Origin: Myxococcales bacterium
Lineage (GTDB): Bacteria > Myxococcota_A > Polyangia > Polyangiales > Polyangiaceae
Direction: 5' to 3'
Assembly: GCA_016712525.1 (NCBI GenBank)
Contig: JADJQX010000008.1
Coordinates: 682,001-746,000, forward strand
DNA: 64,000 bases
Translations under genes and position numbers: made by a program
Shown here: positions 15,930 through 25,238 of the stretch, piece by piece
Layout of the letters: the number at the start of each line of letters is the position of its first letter
How positions within the stretch are numbered: position 1 is the stretch's first letter
The notes under the pieces: generated by a model
What the model was told of the DNA's origin: nothing
The model's database searches: none
The model's input: the letters and a program-made list of their open reading frames with translations, nothing else

Positions 15930-18464
15930 TCAGAAGCGGAAGGTCGCGAGCCCCATGACGCGGCGGTCGAGGAGCTGGCCGAAGGGGTGTTGCCGGTGCT
16001 GCACGCCGACGAGGTTGAAGCCAGCGACGGCGAGCTCGGCGCGGTCCTCCATGAACCGGTAGCCGACGCGCGCGTTGAGGAGCGTGTACGCGGGGAGATC
16101 GAACTGTTGGTACTCGATGCGCTGCGCCGAGGCGTTCGTGACCTGCTCGGCCCACGTCTGCGGTCCGACGAGGTGGAAGTCGACCGACCCGTCGATGCCG
16201 ACCTTCGTACGCACTTGAACGCCGGCGTTCAGCTTGTGCACGCTGGTGCGCGCGTCGGTCGTGATGACCTGCGCGATACGATCCTGGGCGCTGCAGCCGC
16301 TCTCGTCTTGGCTCGCGACGTTGAGCGTGTAGCTCCCGTAGAGATCGAGCCCCTCGACCGGGAACGTGCGGACCGACAGCTCTCCTCCGACCGTGTCGTA
16401 GAGCTGGCACTGGTTCGAGAAGCCGCCGATGAGCAGCGGGAACTGCCCCGCTTGCGGGTCGAACGCGCGCGCGCCGGACGCGATGTCGCCCACGGTGATG
16501 GGCCGCGCGCCCGAGAGCTGCATCAGGTTCGAGACGCGGTTGTAGTAGGCCGACACGTCGACCACGACCTTGTCCGAGTCCTCGGTGCGGTAGCCGAGCT
16601 CCGCGTTGAAGATGCGCTCGGGACCGACCTTGAAATTCGGGTCCTCCGAGCGCACGCCCTCGGTGATCGACGTGCCGCCCGCGACCGGCAGGTTCACGGG
16701 TAGGCGCAGGTACGACTCGAGGAACGTGGGCTTGCGGAAGGCCGTCGCCACGGTGGCGCGGAGGGTGGAGCGCTTCGTGGGGTGAACGAGGATCGCGCCG
16801 CGGGGCGAAGGCACGAACCTCGCGAGGTAGGGGACGTAGTCGAGGCGCATGTCGCCGACCACGGTCACTCGCTTCCCGAACGAGAGCTCGTCGTGGAAGA
16901 ACATGCCGAAGTGGTGCTCGGTGCGCTGCCGATCGAGGAACGTCCAGTCGACGTCCTTGAAGCGGTAGCTGCCGCCGGCGCGGAGCTCGTTGCGGACGCC
17001 GTCGGCCACGTCGAAGCCGGCCTTCACCTGGGCCTCGTTGTCGACGATGTTCTGCTCGGCGCGGGAAGGGAGGAGCGATTGGCCCTCGTAGGCCACGTTC
17101 AGCACGCTGTCGGTCCGGAACCGGTTCCAGAACGTGCGAACGTCGACGTACTTCGACGTGAGCCCTCCCGTCAGATCGGTCGAGACCAGGTTCGGCAGCA
17201 TGAGGTCGTTGAGCGCGCCGATGCCGAGCACCTCGAGGTTGCCCTGGACGAGGCCACCCCCGAGGTAGACGTTCGTGTCCTTTCCGAGCTTCTGGTTGCC
17301 GCGCAGGTCGATGCGGACCGTGCGCGCGGACTCGACCTGATCCGACACCCCGAGGCGCACGTCGGCGCGGCCGTTCGGGACCTCGCGGGACCAACGTGGG
17401 AGATAGTCGTACCCGGCCGCGGCGCGCCAGCCGAAGCCCTTGTTCTGGCCCGACGCCCAGAGGCTCCCGTGGGCGGTGCTCTGGGAGCCGAACCCGCCCG
17501 AAACGCCATTTTTTCCCTGCCCCGGGCGCTTCGTGAGGATGTTGACCACCCCGTTGAAGGCGTCGGCGCCGTAGAGCGCGGAGCCCGGACCACGCACGAC
17601 CTCGATGCGATCGATGTCCTCGACGCCGATCGACAGCGCCTGCCAGAACGTCGCGCCGAGCAGATCGACGTAGACGCTGCGGCCATCGACGAGCACGAGC
17701 ACCTTGTTCGAGAGGCGCTGGTTGAACCCGCGGATGCTGACCTCGGTTTGACCGCCGGTCACCTGCATGATGTCGACGCCCGCGAGGCGGCGCAGGAGCT
17801 CGGGGATCTTGGTGATGCCCGAGAGGCGAATGTCCTGTTCGGTGATGACGGCCGTGGAGTTGGGCGCGTCGAGCGGGCTCTGCTTTCCGCGCGACGCGGT
17901 GACGACGGTCTCTTCGAAGACGTCCTCGGTGCGCGCGGCGACGACCGGCTCGGTCACCTTCGGCGGCGGTGGCTTCTTCGGCTCGGGCTTCGGCGGCTCG
18001 GGCTTCGGCGGGCTCGCGGGCTCCTTCGGGTCGGGGCACGGGGCCTCGGGCTTCGGAGTCGGCGTGGGTGGGGGCGGAGGCTCGGTCTGCGCCTTCTCTT
18101 GCGCGAGGCGCGCTTCGAGCGGGAGAAGGACCTTCTGGACCTCGTCGCGATCGGGCGGGTCCCCTTCGAGGTACTTTCGGTACGCTTCGACGGCCTTCTC
18201 GGTGTGGCCGGCCTCGGCGTGCGCCCGCGCGATGTTGAAGAGGACGTTCGGGTGGGGCAAGATCGCGTAGGCCGCCTCGAGCTCGGCGATGCCCTTTTCG
18301 TAGCTCTTGGCCGCGATGGCGGCCATGCCGGCCTTGAAGTGTGCACGCGCCTCGGCTCGCGCGTCGGCGAGGGCGGCGCTCGGCGTGGCGAGCCCCGACG
18401 CGAGGACGAGCGCGAAGAGCGCGCGGCGTACGGGGGACGAATCGCGCCACTTCGAGGTCACCAT
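15930..18464 (-). CDS. TonB-dependent receptor with N-terminal TPR and proline-rich linker
   Basis: 844 residues from MVTSKWRDSSPVRR, chosen because it gives a clean signal peptide ending near ALADA; an upstream ATG would add 36 unlikely residues. Residues about 30-115 are TPR-like (AHFKAGMAAIAAKSYEKGIA and VLFNIARAHAEAGHTEKAVE). Residues 130-185 are a Pro/Lys/Glu linker. The receptor plug follows (VVTASRGKQSPLDAPNSTAV, RGFNQRLSNKVLVLVDGRS, IEVVRGPGSALYGADAFNGV), then a 22-strand-type barrel ending in MGLATFRF, with the outer-membrane-type terminal phenylalanine. It should import a substrate across the outer membrane using TonB energy; the cargo is unknown. The extra periplasmic TPR/Pro part is not standard. 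Confidence 0.85.
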   Translation of the reverse strand: MVTSKWRDSSPVRRALFALVLASGLATPSAALADARAEARAHFKAGMAAIAAKSYEKGIAELEAAYAILPHPNVLFNIARAHAEAGHTEKAVEAYRKYLEGDPPDRDEVQKVLLPLEARLAQEKAQTEPPPPPTPTPKPEAPCPDPKEPASPPKPEPPKPEPKKPPPPKVTEPVVAARTEDVFEETVVTASRGKQSPLDAPNSTAVITEQDIRLSGITKIPELLRRLAGVDIMQVTGGQTEVSIRGFNQRLSNKVLVLVDGRSVYVDLLGATFWQALSIGVEDIDRIEVVRGPGSALYGADAFNGVVNILTKRPGQGKNGVSGGFGSQSTAHGSLWASGQNKGFGWRAAAGYDYLPRWSREVPNGRADVRLGVSDQVESARTVRIDLRGNQKLGKDTNVYLGGGLVQGNLEVLGIGALNDLMLPNLVSTDLTGGLTSKYVDVRTFWNRFRTDSVLNVAYEGQSLLPSRAEQNIVDNEAQVKAGFDVADGVRNELRAGGSYRFKDVDWTFLDRQRTEHHFGMFFHDELSFGKRVTVVGDMRLDYVPYLARFVPSPRGAILVHPTKRSTLRATVATAFRKPTFLESYLRLPVNLPVAGGTSITEGVRSEDPNFKVGPERIFNAELGYRTEDSDKVVVDVSAYYNRVSNLMQLSGARPITVGDIASGARAFDPQAGQFPLLIGGFSNQCQLYDTVGGELSVRTFPVEGLDLYGSYTLNVASQDESGCSAQDRIAQVITTDARTSVHKLNAGVQVRTKVGIDGSVDFHLVGPQTWAEQVTNASAQRIEYQQFDLPAYTLLNARVGYRFMEDRAELAVAGFNLVGVQHRQHPFGQLLDRRVMGLATFRF

Positions 18465-18584
18465 GCGACCTCGCACCTTACCAGGCCCGATCCCGAGGAA
18501 AAAGGACGACGCGTTTCGCCCGCGACATTTCCCCGACGTGCCTTCGTCGCAACGCATGCAAGATGCATGCATCGAGGGACGGTA

Positions 18585-20255
18585 TCAGTACGCGCCCTTG
18601 TACCCGCTCGGCGTGGGGGGGGCCTCTTTCGGTGCGCCGCCGCCGCCACCCGCGTACACGAGCTTCGCGACCACCTTGCCGTCGGCGACCTTCGCGTCGA
18701 CCGGGAACGGCTTGAAGTTGGCTTTCTGGAGGACCAACGAGAGCACACGATCCGGAGCCGCGTCGGACCCCGTCAGCAAGACGTCGCACGGCGTCGCCCG
18801 ACAGAGCTCGACACCGTCGCGGCGAACGCTCGCGCCCGGCGGCACGGACTCGACGTGCAAGAGCGCTTGGCGGTCGTCGGGTTTGGCCGAGGGGACGGGC
18901 GCGCTCACCGCCGGGGTCTCGACGGGCTGGCTCGGGAGCGGCTTCGCCGTCTCGATGGGACCCGCGGCGACCTTCGGGGGCGCCGTCGACACCTTGTACG
19001 CCAAGAGACCGCCGAGACCGCCCACGACGGCGGCGAGCGTGAGCGCGATCGGGAGGGTGTAGCTCGGCTTCTTCGATCGACCGATGCCTCGAGGCATGTC
19101 GTCGTGCGTGAGCGACATCGGGGTCTGGCTCTGAGCGCTCGGGCTCGCCGACGGCCCGTGCACCTCGACCTGACCCGTGACGTGCACGGGGACGCTGCCG
19201 CTCCCGTTCACGAGGATGCCGCCGCTCGAACCCGGCGCCAACGCGAGCGGACCGGACCGCAAGACCACGGGCTGCGACCCGCTCGCCCCCGCCCTCCCCG
19301 GGTAGCTCCCACGCCCGACGGGGAACGCCGAGATTTGCCCCGTCATGCTCACCCCGGCGGCGACGCGGAGGGCCATGAGGAGATCGTCCATGCTCGCGTA
19401 GCGGTCGGCGGGGTTCTTCGCGAGGCACCGACGCACGATGTCCTCGACCTCGACCGAGACCAACGCGTCGGGGTTCAAGTCCGTGAGGGCCGGGGGAGCC
19501 TCGCTCACGTGAGCCATGAGGATGCTCACGCTCGTCGCGCGGTCGAACGGGACACGGCCCGTGAGCATCTCGCAGAGCACCACGCCCAGCGAGTACACGT
19601 CGGTGCGTGCATCGACCGCGGCCCCGTGGATTTGCTCGGGCGCCATGTACTTCGGCGAGCCCATGAAGAGGCCGGTCTGGGTGATCTGATCCTCGGCCTT
19701 GTCGAGGACGTTCTTCACCAAGCCGAAGTCGAGGATCTTGACGAAATCGGGCTCGTCGCCGTGGCGCACGAGGAAGATGTTCGCGGGCTTCAGATCGCGG
19801 TGGATGACACCGATCGCGTGCGCCTCACGGAGGCCCCGGCAGATCTGGCTCACGATGTTGACGGCCCTCGCCTCGGGCAGGAGGCCGTCCTTCCGGATGG
19901 CCTGGTGGAGCGTCTGCCCCTCCAGGTACTCCATCGCCATGAAGTAGTACTCGTCGTCGGTGACGCCGTAGTCGAAGATGGTGACGGTGTTGGGGTGAGA
20001 GAGCTTCGACGTGACGCTCGCCTCGAGGAAAAACCGCCGGTGGAACTCGGGCTCGGCGCTCCCGTTGTAGCTCGGGTTCAGCACCTTGATCGCGCACAAG
20101 CGGCCGAGCGGCGCCTGCTCCGCGAGGTACACCTTCCCCATGCCACCCCGAGCGATGAGCCTCGTGATGGTGAAGCGGTCGTTGATCGTCCGCCCTATCA
20201 AAGGATCGACGGCGTCCGATCGGGTTGCGCCAGAACGATCCGACATTTCCCGCAT
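18585..20255 (-). CDS. Ser/Thr protein kinase with membrane anchor and PEGA-like domain
   Basis: 556 residues. The Hanks kinase domain covers about 25-290: glycine loop ARGGMGKVYLAE, lysine K57 in CAIKVLN, catalytic HRDLKPAN (152-159), DFG (176-178) and APEQ (205-208), with MGSPKYM in the activation loop. All key residues are present, so it should be active. A linker rich in Gly, Ser and Pro leads to one membrane span (about 405-428), then a Pro/Ala stretch and a PEGA-like beta module (VESVPPGASVRRDGVELC, TPCDVLL). The kinase is thus cytoplasmic and the PEGA part outside. The start could also be the ATG nine bases further in. Confidence 0.92.
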   Translation of the reverse strand: MREMSDRSGATRSDAVDPLIGRTINDRFTITRLIARGGMGKVYLAEQAPLGRLCAIKVLNPSYNGSAEPEFHRRFFLEASVTSKLSHPNTVTIFDYGVTDDEYYFMAMEYLEGQTLHQAIRKDGLLPEARAVNIVSQICRGLREAHAIGVIHRDLKPANIFLVRHGDEPDFVKILDFGLVKNVLDKAEDQITQTGLFMGSPKYMAPEQIHGAAVDARTDVYSLGVVLCEMLTGRVPFDRATSVSILMAHVSEAPPALTDLNPDALVSVEVEDIVRRCLAKNPADRYASMDDLLMALRVAAGVSMTGQISAFPVGRGSYPGRAGASGSQPVVLRSGPLALAPGSSGGILVNGSGSVPVHVTGQVEVHGPSASPSAQSQTPMSLTHDDMPRGIGRSKKPSYTLPIALTLAAVVGGLGGLLAYKVSTAPPKVAAGPIETAKPLPSQPVETPAVSAPVPSAKPDDRQALLHVESVPPGASVRRDGVELCRATPCDVLLTGSDAAPDRVLSLVLQKANFKPFPVDAKVADGKVVAKLVYAGGGGGAPKEAPPTPSGYKGAY

Positions 20256-20480
20256 AAAGTGTGCCCAAGACCGACCCGCATGTCAAACCCAACGGCCCTC
20301 GCCACGGCCGAAGGACCGACGCGCCAGACCCGATTCCGTTGGCCAGCCCCTAGCCCCATCCCGGCTGCACCCACATCGCCACACATGCGTTCCCTCAGGC
20401 CGTCGGCTCGGAGGCCCGGGATCGAATTTCCGCCGATGGGGTCTGCCGCCGCCGCCCGATTGCGAGTAGCGTTTCGCCTC

Positions 20481-21305
20481 GTGAAGCCCCGCCTCTCGCT
20501 GCCAAGCCTTCTCTCGTTGGCGCTCGCCGCCTTCGCCTTCGTCCTCTCCCTCGCCGTTCCCCGCACCGCGTTCGCGGCGGGCTCGTTCAAGCTGAAGCAG
20601 GGCGAGGCGACCGAGGTGTCCGGAGCGTGGCACATCTACGTGAAGATCGAGCTCCCCAAGGCGCCGCCGATCGCTCACCAGCCGCTGCGCTTCGTCTTCA
20701 CCAAGACCATGGTGTACGAGCGCTCGCTCGTCGACGGCAAGAGCGAGCCCGTCGTGAACCGGCAAGCCCTCCAGAACCAGAACCCTCAGGTCGAGAGCCT
20801 CGACGTCGATTTCGCCGACGCGAGCGGCAAGATCTACAAGGGCACGAACTTCGACTTCGGCATCAAGCGAGACCGCGGCTTCGAGGCCGGCGAGTACAAG
20901 ATGCAGATCCGCACGCCGGACGGCACCGACATCGGCGGCAGCGCGACCTTGATCCTCAAGGGCGACAACCCCGTGGTCGACCGTCGGAGCATCGCGTTCA
21001 ACGCGAAGGACACGAGCATCAAGAAGGTCGACAACGGCGTCGACGCCGGCCCCAAGGTCGCGAAGAACGACGAAGAGGCGGCGAGCCCCGTGCAGGGCGA
21101 CGTGGCCGCGGTCGGTACGCCTCCGCCTTTCGTCGGCAAGGACGCGTACAACCACACGCCCGAGGAAGACATCAAGGTCGCTCCCAAGTCGGGCTGCGGC
21201 TGCTCCGTGCCCGGGACATCCTCGGGAGATCTCACGTTCGCGCTCCCGCTCGTCGGCCTCGGGCTCGCCTTCGCGCTCCGCTCGATGCGCCGCAAATCGG
21301 CCTGA
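20481..21305 (+). CDS. Exported protein with MYXO-CTERM-type C-terminal sorting tail
   Basis: 274 residues from GTG at 20481, which gives an ideal signal peptide (basic VKPRLSLP, then LLSLALAAFAFVLSLAV, cleavage near AFA); an ATG at 20436 is an alternative. The mature part has a beta-rich stretch (KLKQGEATEVSGAWHIYVKI) of unknown family. The C-terminus reads SGCGCSVPGTSSG, then a hydrophobic segment (LTFALPLVGLGLAFAL) and RSMRRKSA. This is the Cys-hydrophobic-basic layout of MYXO-CTERM tails, used in myxobacteria for processing and surface attachment. The gene lies one base before holA, an odd partner. Confidence 0.75.
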   Translation: MKPRLSLPSLLSLALAAFAFVLSLAVPRTAFAAGSFKLKQGEATEVSGAWHIYVKIELPKAPPIAHQPLRFVFTKTMVYERSLVDGKSEPVVNRQALQNQNPQVESLDVDFADASGKIYKGTNFDFGIKRDRGFEAGEYKMQIRTPDGTDIGGSATLILKGDNPVVDRRSIAFNAKDTSIKKVDNGVDAGPKVAKNDEEAASPVQGDVAAVGTPPPFVGKDAYNHTPEEDIKVAPKSGCGCSVPGTSSGDLTFALPLVGLGLAFALRSMRRKSA

Positions 21306-21306
21306 A

Positions 21307-22344
21307 ATGACCCCCGACGCCGCGATCGCGGCGGCCAAGCGCGGCGAGCTGCTCCCCGTCTATGGTGTCGTCGGCGAAGAGCGGTGGTTCCGTGAGCGCG
21401 TGATTCGCGCGCTCCGCGAAGCCGCGCTCGGGGGGGGCCTCGCCGACTTCAACGAGGACAAGCTCACGGCCGGCGACGCGACCGTCGACCGGGTGCTCTC
21501 CGCCGTGCGCACCGTGCCCATGATGGCGCCTCGGCGCTTCGTCATCGTTCGTCAAGTCGACCGGTGGGAAGAGAAGGACGCGGCCGACGACGCCGGTTTT
21601 CCGACCGATCCGCTCGCCGAGTACGCCAAAGCGCCCGTGCCTTCGACGTGCCTCGTGCTCGTCGCCGACAAGCTCGACGGCCGCCGAAAGCTCGCGAGCA
21701 CCCTGAAAAAGGGGGGAGTGGTCGTCGAATGCGCCAAGATCGAGCGGCGCGCGCTCCCCGCGCGGATCGCGGACGTCGCGAAGGCGAAGGGGCACGACAT
21801 TGCCATCGACACGTGCGAGCTCCTCGGCGAGCTCGTCGGCTCCGACCTGTCCACGCTCGACGACGCGGTCGAGCGCCTCTCGCTCTACGTGGGGCCCGGA
21901 GCGCGCATCGACGACGACGCCGTCGCCGAGTGCATCCACCGAGTCCGAGCCGACGACTCGTGGGCCCTCGTCGACGCCATCGGGCAGCGAAACCTCGCCC
22001 GCGCGCTCGCCGTCCTCGCGGACGCCTACGAGCCACGGGATCGTGGCCTCCCGCTCCTCGGCGCGATCGCGTGGTCCGTTCGGCAGCTCGCGAGGTTCCA
22101 GGCCGCGCTCGAGTCCGGGGACCGCGAAGACGAAGCGGCGCGAAAGGCAGGCGTGTTTCAGCCGTTCCGTGCGCGAGAGCTCGCCCAGAAGGCGAAGGCC
22201 ATCAAACCGAGGGAGGTCGAGCGGTGGCTCGTCGTGCTCGGGGAGACCGACCTCGCGTTGAAGGGATCGCGACGTCCCCCGGACGCGATCCTCGAGGACA
22301 TGCTCATGAGCCTCTGCAAGCCTGCGGGCCGCGCGCGTGCGTGA
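21307..22344 (+). CDS. holA: DNA polymerase III subunit delta
   Basis: 345 residues, normal length for HolA. It opens with a VYGVVGEERWFRERVIRALRE segment, matching the family start (L/VYGxDxxL...), then DFNEDKLTAGDATVDRVLSAVRTVPMMAPRRFVIV, quoted here as FNEDKLTAGDATVDRVLSA and VRTVPMMAPRRFVIV. These are the hallmarks of the clamp-loader delta AAA+-like fold. A C-terminal helical collar (QKAKAIKPREVERWLVVLGETDLALKGSRR region) follows. Delta opens the beta sliding clamp. The ATG follows the MYXO-CTERM gene stop by one base, so they are cotranscribed. Confidence 0.9.
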   Translation: MTPDAAIAAAKRGELLPVYGVVGEERWFRERVIRALREAALGGGLADFNEDKLTAGDATVDRVLSAVRTVPMMAPRRFVIVRQVDRWEEKDAADDAGFPTDPLAEYAKAPVPSTCLVLVADKLDGRRKLASTLKKGGVVVECAKIERRALPARIADVAKAKGHDIAIDTCELLGELVGSDLSTLDDAVERLSLYVGPGARIDDDAVAECIHRVRADDSWALVDAIGQRNLARALAVLADAYEPRDRGLPLLGAIAWSVRQLARFQAALESGDREDEAARKAGVFQPFRARELAQKAKAIKPREVERWLVVLGETDLALKGSRRPPDAILEDMLMSLCKPAGRARA

Positions 22345-22404
22345 CCACGTCGAAACCTCCCGTCCCACCCGCGCATCGTACGGAGTGAGCAGGCCACGAT
22401 TGGT

Positions 22405-22432
22405 TTGACTCCCCGTGTTTCGGCTTTACATT
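22405..22432 (+). promoter_or_regulatory. Sigma-70-type promoter for ribA
   Basis: TTGACT (22405-22410), 16-base spacer, TACATT (22427-22432), about 80 bases before the ribA ATG. A hairpin with arms GGCGGT (22438-22443) and ACCGCC (22452-22457) starts right after it in the leader. No flavin riboswitch consensus was recognised in this leader. Confidence 0.55.
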
Positions 22433-22514
22433 CGCCCGGCGGTCGTGAAAAACCGCCCCGATCCGCGCGGTCTTTCATCAACGAAGCGTCACAGAAAATC
22501 CTAGGAGCAAAGAG

Positions 22515-23162
22515 ATGCACGTCTCCCACGAACGGGTGATCCGGCCTCGAACCGAGTGGCAAGCGATGGCGGAGCTGCCTACGCGCCACGGCACCTTCAA
22601 GGCCCACGTCTTCCGTGGACCGCGCGGCGAAGAGCACGTGGCGCTCGTCTTCGGCGATGTCACCAAGGGTGAGGCCATTCCCGTACGCGTGCACTCCGAG
22701 TGCATCACGAGCGAGGTCTTCGGGTCGCTCAAATGCGACTGCAAGGAGCAGCTCGACGCCGCGATGGCCGAGGTGGCCGCGCGAGGGCACGGCGCCATCC
22801 TGTACCTTCGCCAAGAGGGCCGGGGCATCGGCCTGACGAACAAAATCCGAGCGTATGCGCTCCAGCAATGCGGCCACGACACGGTCGACGCGAACCGCCT
22901 CCTCGGCCTCCCCGACGACGCCCGCGAGTACGACTGCGCCCAGGACATGCTCGAGTTCCTCGACGTGCGAAGCGTGCTCTTGCTCACCAACAACCCCGCC
23001 AAGGTCACCGCGTTGCGCACCCTCGGGGTCGATGTAGTCTCGCGCGAGGGGGTCGTCGTCACACCGAACCGCTTCTCGATGAGCTACCTCGAAGCCAAGC
23101 GCCTTCGGATGGACCACTTCCTCCCCGACCGCGCGGTCCGGGCCGTGAACGACGCCGAGTAG
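22515..23162 (+). CDS. ribA: GTP cyclohydrolase II
   Basis: 215 residues. It opens the GTP ring in the first step of riboflavin synthesis. The zinc ligands are C63, C74 and C76 (HSECITSEVFGSLKCDC); the catalytic loop is RQEGRGIGLTNKIRAYALQ (R103 in GRGIGL). NPAKVTAL and the C-terminal REGVVVTPN substrate segment are present. It is a stand-alone form, not fused to RibB. The start is fixed by AGGAG (22503-22507) seven bases upstream. It has its own promoter and sits apart from ribF. Confidence 0.95.
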   Translation: MHVSHERVIRPRTEWQAMAELPTRHGTFKAHVFRGPRGEEHVALVFGDVTKGEAIPVRVHSECITSEVFGSLKCDCKEQLDAAMAEVAARGHGAILYLRQEGRGIGLTNKIRAYALQQCGHDTVDANRLLGLPDDAREYDCAQDMLEFLDVRSVLLLTNNPAKVTALRTLGVDVVSREGVVVTPNRFSMSYLEAKRLRMDHFLPDRAVRAVNDAE

Positions 23163-23219
23163 CCTTCCGGCTCATTTTCGCGTGTCTAAAGGGGTTCGGC
23201 TCGCGTAAGTTGAGCCCCG

Positions 23220-25238
23220 ATGCGCTCTTCCGGGGTCTTCTTCGGCGGTCGGTCTCACGCGCGGACGGTACGGCGCTCCCTCCGGGGCGCCGTTCTCGCC
23301 GCGATCCTGTGCGAGAGTGTCACCGCCGGAGCGCAGTCGTTGCCTTCGTTCGACGCCCGCACGCTGCGTCCGTCGGCCGACCCGCAGGCCTCGCTCGTCT
23401 ACGAGCCCGTGACGACTCCGGGGGCGTTTCAGTGGAACGTGGGCGCCTCGCTCGCCTACGCACACCGTTCGGTCGTTCTCTCGCGCGGGGGCGAGGACGC
23501 CTACGTGCCCGTCCGAAATCAGCTCGCGCTCGATCTGACCGGAGGTCTCGGCATCGGCACGCGCGGCTTCGTCGGCGTGGCCATCCCGCTCGCGCTCGCG
23601 CAGGAGGGCACCTCTCTCCCCGCGAGCGTGTCGTCGACCTCACGTGTCCCCACGACCGCGCTCGGTGACCTCACCCTCCTCGGGAAGGCGAACGTCCTCG
23701 ACAACCGCGACGGGGGCCTCGGGCTTGCGGCGCTCGCCTCGTTCTCGCTGCCGACAGGCAACCGCGAGGCCTTCATGGGCGAGGGCTCGGCCACGGCGTC
23801 CGCGCGCGCGCTGGCGAGCTACTCGTTCATCCTCGCCGAGCTCTCGGCGAGCCTCGGATACAAAGTGCGCACCGAGCGCCGCACGTGGCCCGAAGCGCGT
23901 GTCGGAGGCACGACGTTCGGTGACGAGATCCCCTACACCCTGAGCCTCACCCTCCGGCCGAGCGTCCTCAGGCTCGACCCGGGCGGGCGTCAGCGGTGGG
24001 AGGTGTCGATCCACGGGGCGCTTCCCGCGGGCCCCGTCGCCCCCTTCGGCGCGGGTGACGCCGCGAGCACACCGGTCTCACCGATCATGCTCGCCCTCTC
24101 GGACCGCATCGAGCTCGGGCACATGCGCGACACCTACGTCGTCGGCGGTGTCGACCTCGGCCTCAACGACGCGGTGGGCGTGCCCGCGTTCCGGGGCGTC
24201 GTACAGCTCGGTTGGGCTCCACGCTCCCACGACGAGGACCAAGACGGCGTCCCCGACGACGTCGACCAGTGCCGCCAAATTCCCGAGGATCGCGACGGTT
24301 TCGAGGACGACGACGGTTGCCCCGAGATCGACGACGACGACGACGGGATCGTCGACAAAGAGGACGCCTGCCCACGGGTCGCGGGCGTGGAGAGCCGTGA
24401 CCCGCGGCGAAACGGCTGCCCCGTGGCCGACCGCGACGGCGACGGTGTCCCGGACGACGTCGATCGCTGCCCGAGCCTCCGCGGCGTTCGCAGCGACGAT
24501 CCTGCGCGAAACGGCTGCCCTCTCGTCGACAGCGACAGCGACGGGATCCCCGACGAGGCCGATCGTTGCCCCGACGCGCCCGAGGATCGTGACGGCTTCG
24601 AGGACGACGACGGCTGCCCCGATCCCGACAACGACCGCGACGGCGTGCTCGACACGGTCGACATGTGCCCGCTCGTGGCCGGGGTCACGAAGGCGAACGC
24701 GAAGCGAAACGGTTGCCCGAAGGTCGACGTCGACAACGACACGTTCGACGACGAGGACGGCGACGCGTGCCCCGACAAGCCCGAGACCTGGAACGGCGTC
24801 TCCGACGACGACGGCTGCCCCGACGAGGGCAAACGCGCGCTCGTCACCTTCGATCCCGCCGCCAAGTCGCTCAAGCTGAGCGCCGTCGTCGCCTTCTCGG
24901 GAGAGGGCGCACGTGTGTCGCTCGACCCGAAGAGCCTCGCCATAGCGCGCGCCGTCGCGTCCGAGCTCCTCGCCCACCCGACGTGGTCGCTCGCCATCGG
25001 CGCGAAGCCGGTGGGCACCGACAAGGAGACCGCCGCCGAGGTGTCGCTCGCTCGAGCCTTTGCACTCCAGGCCGCCATCGCGGCGTTCGTCCCGCGCGAC
25101 GGCGCCGTCGAGACCGTGGCCTGGGAGGCCGTGGCGGCGCGCCCCTCGGGAGACCCTAACCTATCGTTTTTGCTCATGGATTCGAGCCGCCCAAGCCCGC
25201 CCGTTTTGCCTCGTCCGGCCCCGGCCCCGAAGAAGTGA
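23220..25238 (+). CDS. Outer membrane protein with thrombospondin type 3 repeats and OmpA-like tail
   Basis: 672 residues. Signal peptide (RGAVLAAILCESVTAGAQS), then about 290 residues of alternating beta strands consistent with an outer membrane barrel. Residues about 338-535 hold calcium-binding thrombospondin type 3 repeats: repeated DxDxDGxxDxxDxC units such as DEDQDGVPDDVDQC, DRDGDGVPDDVDRC and DSDSDGIPDEADRC, spaced by NGCP. The C-terminal part (about 540-650) has the position and rough length of an OmpA peptidoglycan-binding domain, but I do not see a clear NxxL...R signature, so it may be degenerate. It ends in a Pro-rich tail. The stop overlaps a possible GTG start of the next gene. 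Confidence 0.82.
   Translation: MRSSGVFFGGRSHARTVRRSLRGAVLAAILCESVTAGAQSLPSFDARTLRPSADPQASLVYEPVTTPGAFQWNVGASLAYAHRSVVLSRGGEDAYVPVRNQLALDLTGGLGIGTRGFVGVAIPLALAQEGTSLPASVSSTSRVPTTALGDLTLLGKANVLDNRDGGLGLAALASFSLPTGNREAFMGEGSATASARALASYSFILAELSASLGYKVRTERRTWPEARVGGTTFGDEIPYTLSLTLRPSVLRLDPGGRQRWEVSIHGALPAGPVAPFGAGDAASTPVSPIMLALSDRIELGHMRDTYVVGGVDLGLNDAVGVPAFRGVVQLGWAPRSHDEDQDGVPDDVDQCRQIPEDRDGFEDDDGCPEIDDDDDGIVDKEDACPRVAGVESRDPRRNGCPVADRDGDGVPDDVDRCPSLRGVRSDDPARNGCPLVDSDSDGIPDEADRCPDAPEDRDGFEDDDGCPDPDNDRDGVLDTVDMCPLVAGVTKANAKRNGCPKVDVDNDTFDDEDGDACPDKPETWNGVSDDDGCPDEGKRALVTFDPAAKSLKLSAVVAFSGEGARVSLDPKSLAIARAVASELLAHPTWSLAIGAKPVGTDKETAAEVSLARAFALQAAIAAFVPRDGAVETVAWEAVAARPSGDPNLSFLLMDSSRPSPPVLPRPAPAPKK

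Noticed and set aside
16782..21305. A 1507-codon open frame on the plus strand
   Set aside because: Its first 3.6 kb are antisense to the TonB receptor and kinase genes and show Arg/Ala/Pro/His-biased, low-complexity translation typical of GC-rich shadow frames. Only the last 825 bases are a real gene.
22345..22514. FMN riboswitch before ribA
   Set aside because: The conserved helices and loop sequences of the class were not found; only a short hairpin is present.
23163..23219. Terminator after ribA (AGCC-TTCC-GGCT then CATTTT)
   Set aside because: The stem has only four good pairs; too weak to list as a feature.
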